From Pseudophaeomoniella oleicola (Eukaryota; Ascomycota; Eurotiomycetes; Phaeomoniellales; Phaeomoniellaceae): a DNA stretch of 64,000 nucleotides. The DNA lies in contig QWDQ01000039.1 in assembly GCA_003868215.1 (NCBI GenBank), forward strand, positions 62,001 to 126,000, given 5' to 3'. Both the position numbers and the translations under genes were made by a program. Below, piece after piece: positions 46,063-56,980 of the stretch (within the stretch, counting starts at the first letter, position 1; every line of letters starts with the position of its first letter). A model generated the notes under the pieces. That model made no database searches and was not told the origin of the DNA. It saw only the letters and a list, made by a program, of their open reading frames with translations.

Positions 46063-48576
46063 ATGCCGACTTTCACAGAAGCGGATACTATCCGTATCCT
46101 TGTCGCCACGGACAATCATGTCGGCTACTGTGAGCGAGACTCAATACGTGGCGATGACAGTTGGAAGAGCTTTCACGAAGTAATGACCATCGCAAGAGAA
46201 CGAGACGTTGATATGGTCCTCCTGGCAGGAGATCTCTTCCACGACAACAAACCTTCCAGAAAGTCCATGTTCCAGGTCATGCGTTCTCTACGAATGAATT
46301 GTCTGGGTGACAAGCCTTGTGAGCTGGAGTTACTCAGCGACGCAAGCGAGAATTTCCCAGGAGCTTTTGATCATGTCAACTATGAAGACATGGACATCAA
46401 TGTTGCAATCCCTGTGTTCTCTATCCATGGCAACCATGACGATCCTTCCGGTGAAGGGCATCTGGCAGCGCTTGATCTTCTACAAGTGTCAGGGCTCCTG
46501 AACTACTATGGTCGCACTCCAGAATCGGACAATATTCACATAAAGCCTGTGCTGCTTCAAAAAGGTCGCACAAAGCTCGCTCTCTATGGTATGAGTAACG
46601 TGAGAGATGAGAGGCTATTTCGGACATTTAGAGACGGGAAAGTCAAATTTTACCAGCCTAGCACCCAGAAAGATGATTGGTTTAATGTGATGGCGGTGCA
46701 TCAGAACCATCATGCATACACCGAGACCGGCTACTTGCCAGAAACCTTCCTCCCAGAATTCCTAGATCTTGTGATTTGGGGTCACGAACACGAATGCATA
46801 ATTGATCCGAAATTGAATCCAGAGACAAGCTTTAGGGTCATGCAGCCTGGTTCGTCTGTTGCAACATCCCTAGTTGCTGGAGAAGCGGTATCCAAGCATG
46901 TCGCTATCCTCAGTGTTACTGGCAGAGATTTTAGATCGGAGAATATCCGACTCAAGACTGTAAGACCATTCGTCATGAGGGAGATCTCGCTTCAAGAGGA
47001 TCCAGGGATGAAAAAGGCAGCAAAGAAGAGCGACAACCGTTCCGAAGTAACGAGGTATTTGATGAAAGTAGTTGACGATCTCATTGAAGAGGCGAAGCAA
47101 GAGTGGCTAGAGATTCAAGAACCAGCAGAAGATGAAGATCAGCCAGCCGAGATACCGCTTCCTCTGGTCAGACTCAGAGTAGAGATTTCTGCCCCTGAAG
47201 GTGGAACATATGATGTCGAGAATCCCCAACGGTTTTCTAACCGTTTTGCCGGCCGAGTTGCGAATACAAATGATGTCGTCCAGTTCCATCGGAGCAAAAA
47301 GAATGCCAATACTCTGCGCAAGGCCAATGCGGATGAGGCAGCCAGTGCGGAGGCAATGTCTCATCTGCAAGGCCTCGACATCGTCAAAGTCGACAAACTC
47401 GTCCGGGAGTTCCTTGCGGCACAATCCCTTACTATTCTCCCTCAGAACACTTTCAGCGACGCGGTGACTCAATTCATTGATAAAGACGATAAACATGCTA
47501 TGGAGTCATTCGTCAATGAGTCTCTCGCTAGTCAAATAAAACATCTCATGTCTCTCCATAAGGCCAAGGCCAACGCTCAGGAAGATGACCAAGAAGAAGA
47601 AGAAGAAGAATATGATGATGATGACGAAGACGACGAAGATGACCTCGCCGAAAGAATGGAGCAGTATCGGTCACAACTCGAAACGATGTTCGAAAAGGGT
47701 CAAGTCAGACTTCCCAAAACGAAGAACCGGAAGTACAAACCGAAACCAGATACATGGGACAGTGAATTCGACGGTCACTGGGAGGACCAGCCTGGCTCAC
47801 TTTTGCGTGACGATCTAGAAGACACTAATGGGCATGCCAGTGAAGAAGACGATGACGAAAGTGGTGTACGTTCTGCTGCAGCATCACGTGGAACGACATC
47901 AACACGAGGTAGAGGAAGGGGACGGGGTAGAGGTGCCGCGGCAACATCTACAACCACAACCAGAAAGCCGGCAGCCAAGAAGGCAAAACCCAGTACAGCC
48001 ACCACTGCAGCCCAACGCGGTCGGAAACGTGCTGCCATTTCCGACTCGGACGAAGAAGTGCAATACCAACAATCACACAACATCTCCGACGACGATGACG
48101 ACGCCTTCTCCGACGTTAAAATGGCCGACGTCGCCGCCTCCGACTCCGACCCAGAAGCACTCTTCATATCTGAAAAAGCAGCACCTGCCACCGCCACAAC
48201 AACACGAGCCCGTACTCAACGAGCCACGACCAAACCAACCAAATCAACCCGCACCACCAAACTTCCTCCATCCGCCCCAAAACCAGCCAAACAATCAACC
48301 CTAAACTTCGGCTCAAGCCAAGCCAGCATCCTCGGCGGCATGAACCAATCCCAATCCCAATCCTTGGGATCTTCCTCCTCAGCTATCCCGCGAACAACGC
48401 GATCTACTCGAACAACAACAACAGGCACAAGAGCAGCAGCCACTACCACGACGCAAAGCGGCGGACGTGGGAAAGCTGTCGCCGTCGAGAAGATCGTTGA
48501 TAGCGATGATGATGACGACGAGGATGACGGGTTTGAGAGTTTGGGGGCGGTTGTTGGGAGGAAGGGGAGACGGTGA
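46063..48576 (+). CDS. MRE11: Double-strand break repair nuclease Mre11
   Basis: Nuclease of the Mre11-Rad50-Nbs1 complex that resects and signals DNA double-strand breaks. Single exon, 837 residues. The calcineurin-like phosphoesterase motifs are complete: ATDNHVGY (~15), AGDLFHDNKPS (~54), HGNHDDPSG (~122), AVHQNHHA (~212) and WGHEHEC (~240). The capping domain (LVRLRVEISAPEGGTYDVEN and FSNRFAGRVANTNDVVQFHR) follows. The C-terminal third is disordered: a long Asp/Glu run, an RGRGRGRGRG glycine-arginine motif of the type methylated in animal Mre11, and alternating acidic and Thr/Ala-rich stretches. The ATG at 46063 (MPTFTEADTIRI) is the first in-frame ATG; the upstream extension opens with TTG. 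Confidence 0.97.
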   Translation: MPTFTEADTIRILVATDNHVGYCERDSIRGDDSWKSFHEVMTIARERDVDMVLLAGDLFHDNKPSRKSMFQVMRSLRMNCLGDKPCELELLSDASENFPGAFDHVNYEDMDINVAIPVFSIHGNHDDPSGEGHLAALDLLQVSGLLNYYGRTPESDNIHIKPVLLQKGRTKLALYGMSNVRDERLFRTFRDGKVKFYQPSTQKDDWFNVMAVHQNHHAYTETGYLPETFLPEFLDLVIWGHEHECIIDPKLNPETSFRVMQPGSSVATSLVAGEAVSKHVAILSVTGRDFRSENIRLKTVRPFVMREISLQEDPGMKKAAKKSDNRSEVTRYLMKVVDDLIEEAKQEWLEIQEPAEDEDQPAEIPLPLVRLRVEISAPEGGTYDVENPQRFSNRFAGRVANTNDVVQFHRSKKNANTLRKANADEAASAEAMSHLQGLDIVKVDKLVREFLAAQSLTILPQNTFSDAVTQFIDKDDKHAMESFVNESLASQIKHLMSLHKAKANAQEDDQEEEEEEYDDDDEDDEDDLAERMEQYRSQLETMFEKGQVRLPKTKNRKYKPKPDTWDSEFDGHWEDQPGSLLRDDLEDTNGHASEEDDDESGVRSAAASRGTTSTRGRGRGRGRGAAATSTTTTRKPAAKKAKPSTATTAAQRGRKRAAISDSDEEVQYQQSHNISDDDDDAFSDVKMADVAASDSDPEALFISEKAAPATATTTRARTQRATTKPTKSTRTTKLPPSAPKPAKQSTLNFGSSQASILGGMNQSQSQSLGSSSSAIPRTTRSTRTTTTGTRAAATTTTQSGGRGKAVAVEKIVDSDDDDDEDDGFESLGAVVGRKGRR

Positions 48577-49130
48577 GGAGGGTTTTTTTAGTGCTTTTTT
48601 TTTGTTTGGCCGAGGATACCTACTGTTCCTCTACCTAGCTATGTATGGTGGTAGCTATTAGGAAGTGGCTTAAAATACAAACATAGGTAGATCAACATTG
48701 CCAAAAGAGATGATGACGAAGGAATCAAATCACTTTTTGCAACTAATCCGCGATCTAAGCGTATTCGAAAATATTCTTTTCCCAATATGATTCTGAGGTT
48801 ATGAATTGTATATAACCACCTTACCTACATAATTAGTCCGCGCTGCTTGCAACCCTTTATTTTTTTTTTATTCAACATATTCTCGATCCAATCACCTCTT
48901 GAACCCCCCCCCCAAAGGTTCAAGTTTTCCAAACCCCGTCGTCATATGCATACATGCAACATCTCAAGCATTTCAAGGCAGCTAGGGAAAATTGCAAAAA
49001 GTTTCGAAAAAACCTTTTGATCTGATTTGGTTTGATTTGATTCACTTTCTCTTAGTAAGGTAGTTGGTTGCCAATAATTACCGGTACGTACATACAACAC
49101 ATCCCTTTTTTTTCATATATTACCGGACTT
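48577..49130. other. Convergent 3' intergenic region
   Basis: Between the 3' ends of MRE11 and the glutathione transferase gene. Contains T runs near 48591-48602 and 48860-48870, and a C run near 48906. No gene seen. Confidence 0.6.
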
Positions 49131-50329
49131 TCATTTCCCCTTCGCGGCAACTTCCTCCGCCGCCTCGACCTCCTTATCCAACGGCAAGATATCCGGCACG
49201 GGACCCACGGGCGTAATGCTGAACGGGTTGATCTGCTTGTGACTCTTCGTGTAGTGTTTCTTGATGTGTTCGAAATTGGTCGTGTCGTGGAAGGCGGGGA
49301 CGGTCCAGTACAGGTTGCGCATCCAGCGATGCAACGCTGGGTAGCCCGAGCGGATGTCTTTGAGGTTGCATTTGAAGTGCTGGACGTAGACGGCGTCGAA
49401 GCGGATGATGGTCGTGTATAGGCGGATGTCGGCTTCGGTGATGGTGGAGCCGAAGTAATAGGGTCCGCCTTTGTTGGAGGAGGAGAATTGGGATTGGAGG
49501 TGGGATTCGGCGCGGTCGAGGGATTTGAAGAGTTGGCGGACGTTGCGTTCGTAGGCTTCTTGGGTGGTAGCGAAGCCGGATTTGTAGACGCCGTTGTTGA
49601 TGTCGTTGTAGGTCCAGTCGTTCGTAGCCTCGATCTCGTCACGTAAGGACTCGGGGTAGAGATCCAGCTCACGGCCTGGAGATCCTTCGGGAAGAAGGGA
49701 GTCGAATCCGTGGTAAAGCATGCGGATTATCTCGGAAGATTCGTTATTCACAATGGTGGAAGTCTTCGTGTCGTAGAGGATAGGCACAGTATAACGTCCT
49801 TCATAGTTGGGTTCCGTATCATAATAGATATCTTGAAGGTGGGTGAAATTTGGATGAACGGGATCTGGTCCGGCATTCTCGCCTTCAACCTCGCCCTTTT
49901 CTGCGAATCGCCATCCTTCGTTCAGGGTCAGCATCAACCGTGAGGCAATTGAGGCAGCTCGACCGTACCTTTCTCCAACATCTCCCAATGGACAGAAGTG
50001 AATCCTATGTAATCTTCGAGTCCCTTCAGATTCCGGGCGATAAGTGTTCTGTGTGCTGGCAAGATATGAGTTTCATTCGACTGCGAGGCTTCAGACTACA
50101 TACCCCATGGACAGGCATAGCTGATGTACAGATGATATCTTCCCTTCTCGGGAGGATACTTCGCATTTGTCTCCGTTGAGATCCAATCCCGGAATTTGGA
50201 AGTATGACGCTTGAACTCGCCGGTCTTATCTTTGGGATCAACCCAGTCGGTGATTTTGGCCTTCGTCTGGAGCACATGTCAATCAACAGCACAGCTCCCT
50301 GGCTGCAAGATTGCAGTACTTACAGACAT
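49131..50329 (-). CDS. ECM4: Omega/xi-type glutathione S-transferase (glutathionyl-hydroquinone reductase family)
   Basis: Four exons: 50329-50324 (only ATG TCT), 50266-50104, 50055-49969 and 49915-49131, with short introns (48-57 bp) and consensus sites. The product has 346 residues. The catalytic cysteine is in SYACPWAHRT, the CPWA motif of Ecm4/Gto2-type enzymes, which reduce S-glutathionyl-hydroquinones using glutathione. Other family landmarks are DWISTETNAKYPPEKGRYHL, the PILYDTKTSTIVNNESSEII glutathione-binding segment, and the C-terminal helical domain with EADIRLYTTIIRFDAVYV and FHDTTNFEHIKKHYTKSHKQ. The two-codon first exon is the weakest part, but its donor and phase are good. Role expected in the cytosol in redox and quinone detoxification. 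Confidence 0.92.
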
Positions 50330-51009
50330 GCCTGCGGAACCGGACGAGAAAGTACGAATGGGTGAAAAGGTAGACAACTGTGACAATAAGGACCTTGTAC
50401 GAGTAAAAGTAGTTGACATGAAGCAGTGTATTTAAGAGTCAGGTAACATTATATGAAAGAAAAAGAAATGTCTTCTATATTTTCATTAACTTACTGGCCT
50501 TTTGTCATTGACAATTGTCTCCCGTTGCATTCGGCCGAGTGATTCGATGGTGACGATAATTAGCGGAGTTGGCCTTTGCCTCTGCCCGCTGACGCTCGAG
50601 ACTTTCGTCCTGACAAAACGATGACTAATGTTGCATATCTCGAGCTGAGCGGCGGGGTAACATCACCATAATTCATAGACTCAGAAAATTAATCATCGCA
50701 GTTCTTCAAATAACGACTCAGTTAACGGTTTATTACATCTGCACCTAATCGCTGCCATCGTTCACTGCAATAAATGATAGATTTGATATTCCGACGCCAG
50801 CCAAGCTATAGCTTCTCGCATCCGAAAAATTCAATGTCCCATGTTCATCCACATTGGCTCGCAGCAAATGTGCCTTCGCCAGAACGTCTTTTTTCCTAAA
50901 ACCGCCCAGTAGCCATTCTAAATAGTGACTCAGCAGACGAAAGCTGACGTACACGATCAAAATTGTAACTAGAGAGATGTTGACCCTCTACATTTTGGGT
51001 AAAGTTTGT
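50330..51009. other. Intergenic region upstream of the GST gene
   Basis: Holds the promoter of the GST gene and the 3' flank of acl1. No strong motif or ORF recognised. Confidence 0.55.
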
Positions 51010-53233
51010 CTAGACAGAGACTTCAACACGACCCTCGTTGCCTGGAGCACCCTTGGCCAAAGATGGGAGAAGGTATGTAATATCATCCCATGGATGTCTG
51101 TACAGACCAGTCCGCAATCTCTTTTGGTCAAGGAAGTGAGCGATGAGACCGATGGATCGGCCGAGAACGAAAAGACCGTTCAGAACACCCATCTTGAGGT
51201 AATCTTCGGCTTCCTCGGGTGAGAAAGCACCGCAGTTACGGAGCAGATCAACGAAGCAGACTGCAATACAGCCATCAACATTGAGGATCAAGTTGTCCTT
51301 CTTAGAAGTGGTGACAGTCTCAACCGCCAGAGCATAGTCAAGTAGCTTGTGCGATGGGAAGCTCTTCAACACGTACTCCTTGACGAGTTCAACCCGGAGG
51401 TCAGGGTTTTGCCTTGACTTGACACGGTGACCAATACCAGGGACTGCACATGGTTAGCTTAATTTTTCCCAGACCGTCGGAAGATGTAGAACTCACTCAG
51501 CTTGTTCTCTTTACGCATAGTGTCCACAAATTCTCTTGGGCTGAGACCCTTATCGTAAGCCTTGGTGAATTCCTCAGCAGCGCCATCCAAAGCGCCTCCG
51601 AATCTGGACCCAATAGTCAAAAGACCTGCAACTAATGATGAAATCAAATCCTTTCCGGCACGGGTTGTGATAATGGTGTTCATGGCACCAGATACAGCCG
51701 GACCGTGATCGGCAGTCAACATGAGGACCATCTCAAGGAACTTGCTGGCGTAGTTTGGTAGACGACGACGGAACCACAAAAGTGACATGACACCACCAAT
51801 ACCGATATCTTCCTTAAAGACATCCGAAATTGGCATACCGGCATAAAGGAGCTCTTGACCACGGTCGTCGGAAATGGTCGAAATGAAGGCAGCTGGCTTT
51901 CGGACAAGACCGAGCTCTTGAGCCCACGAGTAATCGATGGGGATCTTGGGTGGGATTGGTTCTGGAGCTGGTTTGATTGTGCCTTCCTGCACCAATTTCT
52001 GGTAGACCTTAGCGAGAGTGGCGGGCATTTCCTCGAAGGTGTCTGGGACATGGAAGCCAGCGTCGCTCATAGCCTTGTTCTTGTTCACCGCAGTCTCCAG
52101 TTGGGAGTTTGCGGACGCACCAGCGTGACCGAACTGAACCTCAGTCTTGAACATGCTGGCACAAGTACCAATAGCCCATGCGACAATCGGCTTGGTGATC
52201 TGACCGTTCTTGACAGCCTCAATGACCCGGTATTCCTCGACACCACCAACTTCACCGAGCAGCAAGAGGATCTTACATTCCGGATCGGCCTGATATCTGA
52301 GCAGGTGATCAATGAAAGAAGTGCCAGGGTATCTGTCACCGCCAATAGCCACACCCTCGTAAACACCATCCGTGGTCTGCGACACGATGTTGTTCAACTC
52401 GTTAGACATGCCCCCGGACTTGGAGACGTAGCCAACGGAACCCTTGCGGTAAAGCTTAGATGCGACAATGTTGTCCATCATACCGCCAGTATTGCCAATC
52501 TTGAAAGCACCAGGTTTGATACCACCAACAGTGGCTGGGCCGATAATTGTGACACCCTTGGCCTTTGCAGCCACCATAATCTCACGCGCTCTCTGCGGAT
52601 CTCGTTAGTTCTGTCTATCTGGCGCAAGAGCTATGCTACTTACTCTTTCTGGCACACCTTCAGCAATAATGGCAATAGCTCTAATTTGTGGGTATTCGAG
52701 GAGCTCCATGGTTGAGCTGTAAACGGAACGAGAAGAAGCAAAATTGACAACGGTATCGACATCAGCATGCTTAGCGAAGGCCTTATCTACGGATTGGTAG
52801 ACTGGCAGAAGCGTCTCGCTGGTTCCCCAGTACATCTTTGAGACGAATTGACCGCCGAATGTGTAGATAATACCTGCCACGGAAGGTGTGCTTCTTTTGC
52901 AGATGAAGTCGAAATCGAGCATGCCTTGTACAGCACGGGGTTGCATTCCACTAAATCGAAGCCGTCAGTTGAGGGAGTACCTCGAAACGCATAGCTGAAC
53001 ACTCACTATACGAAACATCTCGTCTTGTTGTGGAAAAGAGTGTGGGAAAGAGGGCTCAATGTCCTTGACGGCGCTTGGAACCGAGCAATGTTGTCGTTCG
53101 CAGAGATGTTGCCATTGGCATTCGAAGTACCATTGACGTGCGTTGGCACGCCGTTGGTCGGGGGGGCGCTTGCAGGCATGAGGGGAGATTCAGGAGATGC
53201 TTGAGGAGATGCTGGTATTTGCCTGTTGCCCAT
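51010..53233 (-). CDS. acl1: ATP-citrate lyase subunit 1 (CoA-ligase alpha/citrate synthase-like subunit)
   Basis: The catalytic partner of the split fungal ATP-citrate lyase, which makes cytosolic acetyl-CoA and oxaloacetate from citrate, CoA and ATP. Four exons (53233-53007, 52950-52644, 52592-51497, 51443-51010), 687 residues, about the usual fungal length. The Ser/Pro-rich N-terminus is followed by the CoA-binding region ([37 protein letters not shown]), [20 protein letters not shown] across an intron, [20 protein letters not shown], the phospho-histidine motif [10 protein letters not shown], and the citrate-synthase-like end ([24 protein letters not shown]). Every splice restores family sequence. 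It is head-to-head with acl2 across 2.2 kb. The alternative upstream in-frame codon (53266) is not needed. Confidence 0.96.
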
Positions 53234-55467
53234 GATGTTAGCTATAGAATTCTGGATGAAGCACAAGTATGATCACAGGACAGTGACTCGGACTTTTAAG
53301 ACAGCGCCTCCGAACAAGAAAACGGAAGAACTCCTGCAGACGAGATAACACACCTTTAGAGTACCTGAGAAAGACAGGATGGGAGATGTGTTGGAGGGCC
53401 GATGCGCCAGATACGGAAGGGTCGAATCGGACAGTATGGGACCAGAGAGGAAACAATTGCACAGTCAGCGATATCACCAACGGCAAGAAGTTAAGAAGCC
53501 TAAGTTGATGATTGATAGATCTTCGGTCTTCTTGTTGGGAAGCAAATGGGGATGTGAGACTTCGGGGGGGGGAAGCTCCAGCTAATCTACGGTGTTTCTA
53601 TTTCTCCACGCCAGAAGCTCGAATCCGCGATTGCTCGACAACTTTTTTTTGTTTGAACCTTGCTCACCTTTCTTGGTTCCTGTTGAGGTGGTTAGCTGTC
53701 CGAAAACAGGATGAGTTGATACTGGTTATTACAATACCGGTAATGGGTGGTAGTACCGTAGTAACTTACCTCGGTCCCTCAACTCAATTCCGTCCGTACC
53801 TTACTTTGGCTCGTTGGCCTTGATAGGGGAGGGGGTGGTAGATCGGCAGCCATTTGACCCTGATTGTTTACCTATAAGTACATAAGGTACCTTATCTACC
53901 TTAGGTATCACATACATTTAGATCCTTTTATACTCGAGACATTCATTGGATTTGGTCTCCGCTATGAGCGACTGAGACTGAGCCTTGAGAACGATCATGT
54001 TGACTTTCGCAGACTGCTTGTATACGTAAAATGGTATCTTATCTTGCCCAAGTGACAGTAATTCGGCGATATTTCCCCAAGATCTTCAAGAAAGGGCCGA
54101 ACAAGTCAGAGATCTACAATCGCATTATTGACTTTGGTACGATATCCAAACCAGAATTTCCTCGATACCCCGTAACTATGGTCGACTAGCCGAGTAGCTG
54201 AGATTAATCCTCCATACCACTCCATTCGGATACTTTTCACCCTGGAGTCGTACCACTCAACAGCCTCCTCGAAGGCCCTTCGCTTTCCATGGCTTGGTGG
54301 TCAGCCGGGGACTTCGGGCATCAAGTCAGCCCATCCTCATATTTCACCTCCTTTTGTTCCCTACGGAATCCGCACCGGACCCCGTCGCGGACACCATATC
54401 ACGGTGAGTATAGGAGACGGATGATATACAGTACGTCTGGATGATGGTATATGCCGTGTAGCTTTAAGCAAAAGGAGAATGCTATATACAGAGTAGTCAC
54501 TTGTCATAACAACTGAGTACAAGTTTGTATGAGGGGTACTCCAACAAATTCCATTGAGATTGACTCAAAAGAAGTTAACTGCAGGTCCTGAAGTTGTTGA
54601 GTGACGGGATTCATGGCTCGCCGAAATCTGAAAGGATCCCGCGCTCGAAGCCTCAAGCTCCTTAACAATAGGCTGAGATACACCTGGTCTTGGAAGAGCG
54701 TAAGTGATTCTAAAGAGACCAGAAGATGATCAATCTGTAATTTGTGGTCCGAAGGGAGGGCAGCCAAGGATTGCTTTATCTAACGTAGTAGGCCAATTCA
54801 CTCCATTTCGCGACCGCGGACATTACTGTATGAAATATTTCAGTACAATACCTTACCAGACAAACACTCACCGATACTTGTAGGAGTTTAGAGGTAGGTA
54901 CTAGGTACTAGGTAGATCTCACAGGCTTCCGTTAGCCTGACCTTCTCGCCGTTACTGTGAAAGGGCTGCGGCGGAGGAACGACGGGGTTGAGCTGAGGAC
55001 CGTTAAGTTTAGTTTACAGCAGAGAATTAGTGCTATGCAGTAATCAAAACTTAGTGAGCCGTACGGAGTAACTCCAGGGTATCTAATCTAGTTGACCCAA
55101 CATTTTCACTTTTGAGGTCCAAATCCTTTGCCCTGTTTGCAGCTCCTACTTCCGACAACAAAAAAGATCCCCGTTCAATTAATTACCTGACAAGCCAAAA
55201 AAAGTTGCTAGCCAACGCGGGCACCTTGATCACCACCGAAAGCTCTCTCCATTGGATCAACATTCGCAGACCGACAGCTTTCACCCATTTGATCCGTCAC
55301 CCAATTTACTCGACTTCTACTCCATTTCTACAAGATATCCGGATCCTTTGATCTATTGAGGATTTGTGTTGTCCTCCAAGTTGTCGCATCTTTGACACCA
55401 CGAACATTTGTTCCCCTTCTCCGCAATTCCATTCAACAGCTCCTAGACGACAACATCCTCCTTCACC
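53234..55467. promoter_or_regulatory. Divergent acl1-acl2 intergenic region
   Basis: 2.2 kb between the two lyase subunit starts, large enough for two independent promoters. It includes GGTACCTTA/TACCTTAGGTA elements near 53886-53910, tandem GGTACTA units near 54896-54913, and a G run near 53564-53572. An 87-codon minus frame at 54504-54767 has no recognisable domain and is not called. Both subunits are needed in equal amounts, so shared regulation is likely, but no specific site is evident. Confidence 0.5.
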
Positions 55468-56980
55468 ATGTCCGCAAAGTCGATTCTCGAAGCTGATGGC
55501 AAGGCCATCCTCAGCTACCACCTAACCAGAGCTCCAGTGATCAAGCCAACACCACTACCACCGTCGGCCACACACAACCCACCACCAAAGCTAGCTTCCC
55601 TATTCTTCCCAGAAGACGAATCGGTCAGCACCGTGCTCGACAAAGCTGAGCAAACATACCCCTGGTTGCTTGCCCCAGGTGCCAAATTCGTCGCCAAGCC
55701 AGATCAACTGATCAAGAGACGGGGCAAGAGTGGGCTGTTAGCACTGAACAAGACCTGGCCAGAAGCTCGCGCCTGGATCGAAGAACGAGCGGGCAAGGAG
55801 CAGAAGGTCGAGACGGTCGTTGGTTTCCTCAGACAATTCCTGGTAGAACCATTTGTTCCTCATCCCCAGGAGACTGAGTACTATATCAACATTAATTCTG
55901 TCCGAGATGTAAGTCGCCAGAAACTTTCCTGTGGAAGCTCATTTCTGACATAAGCAGGGTGACTGGATTTTGTTCACTCACGAAGGTGGTATCGATGTCG
56001 GTGACGTCGACGCAAAGGCCGAGAAGATCCTGATCCCGGTGGATCTGAAGCAGTACCCGTCTAACGAGGAGATTGCTGCGACACTACTGAAGAAGGTGCC
56101 AAAGGGTGTCCACAACGTTTTGGTCGACTTTATCTCCAGACTATATGCTGTTTATGTTGACTGCCAATTCACATATCTCGAGATTAACCCTCTCGTTGTC
56201 ATTCCCGATGAGCAGGCCACTTCCGCCGAAGTTCACTTTCTTGACTTGGCTGCCAAGGTCGACCAAACTGCTGAGTTCGAATGTGGTACAAAATGGGCCG
56301 TCGCAAGAGGTCCAGCTGCCCTTGGCCTCCCAAGCGCTGTCATTTCGACTGGTGGAAAGGTCAGCATCGATGCTGGCCCACCTATGGAATTCCCAGCTCC
56401 TTTCGGTCGTGAACTGAGCAAGGAGGAGAAGTACATTTCGGACATGGATGCAAAGACCGGTGCTTCATTGAAGTTGACCATTCTCAACCCAAATGGCCGT
56501 ATCTGGACTTTGGTCGCAGGTGGCGGTGCTTCGGTTGTTTATGCGGATGCCATTGCATCTGCCGGCTATGTCAGCGAGCTTGCCAATTATGGCGAATACT
56601 CGGGTGCTCCTACCGAAACCCAAACCTACAACTACACGAAGACCGTCCTCGATCTCATGCTTCGAGCCCCACTCCACCCGGATGGCAAAGTTCTGTTTAT
56701 TGGTGGTGGTATTGCTAACTTCACCAACGTTGCATCTACCTTCAAGGGTGTCATTCGCGCTCTAAGAGAAGTTGCCTCGGTGCTTAACGACCACAAGACT
56801 CAAATCTGGGTGCGTCGTGCCGGCCCTAATTACCAAGAGGGTCTGAAGAACATCAAGGCTGTTGGTGAAGAACTACAGCTTGACATGCATGTTTATGGCC
56901 CTGAGATGCACGTCAGTGGCATTGTTCCCTTGGCCTTGAGCGGAAAGAAGACTGACGTCAAGGAATTCGGTCAGGCTTAG
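55468..56980 (+). CDS. acl2: ATP-citrate lyase subunit 2 (ATP-grasp/citrate-binding subunit)
   Basis: Smaller subunit of split ATP-citrate lyase, carrying the ATP-grasp and citrate-binding portions. Two exons (55468-55908 and 55958-56980) with a 49-bp intron (GTAAGT...GCAG), 487 residues, matching fungal orthologues in length. It starts [38 protein letters not shown] is the ATP-grasp nucleotide-binding segment. The intron falls in [15 protein letters not shown]. Later landmarks are [16 protein letters not shown] (metal/ATP site) and the citrate-binding domain with [37 protein letters not shown] and [14 protein letters not shown]. It acts as a hetero-oligomer with the acl1 product. Confidence 0.96.

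Noticed and set aside
54504-54767. 87-codon minus ORF between acl1 and acl2
   Set aside because: No splice context, no domain, and ordinary length for chance in this spacer.
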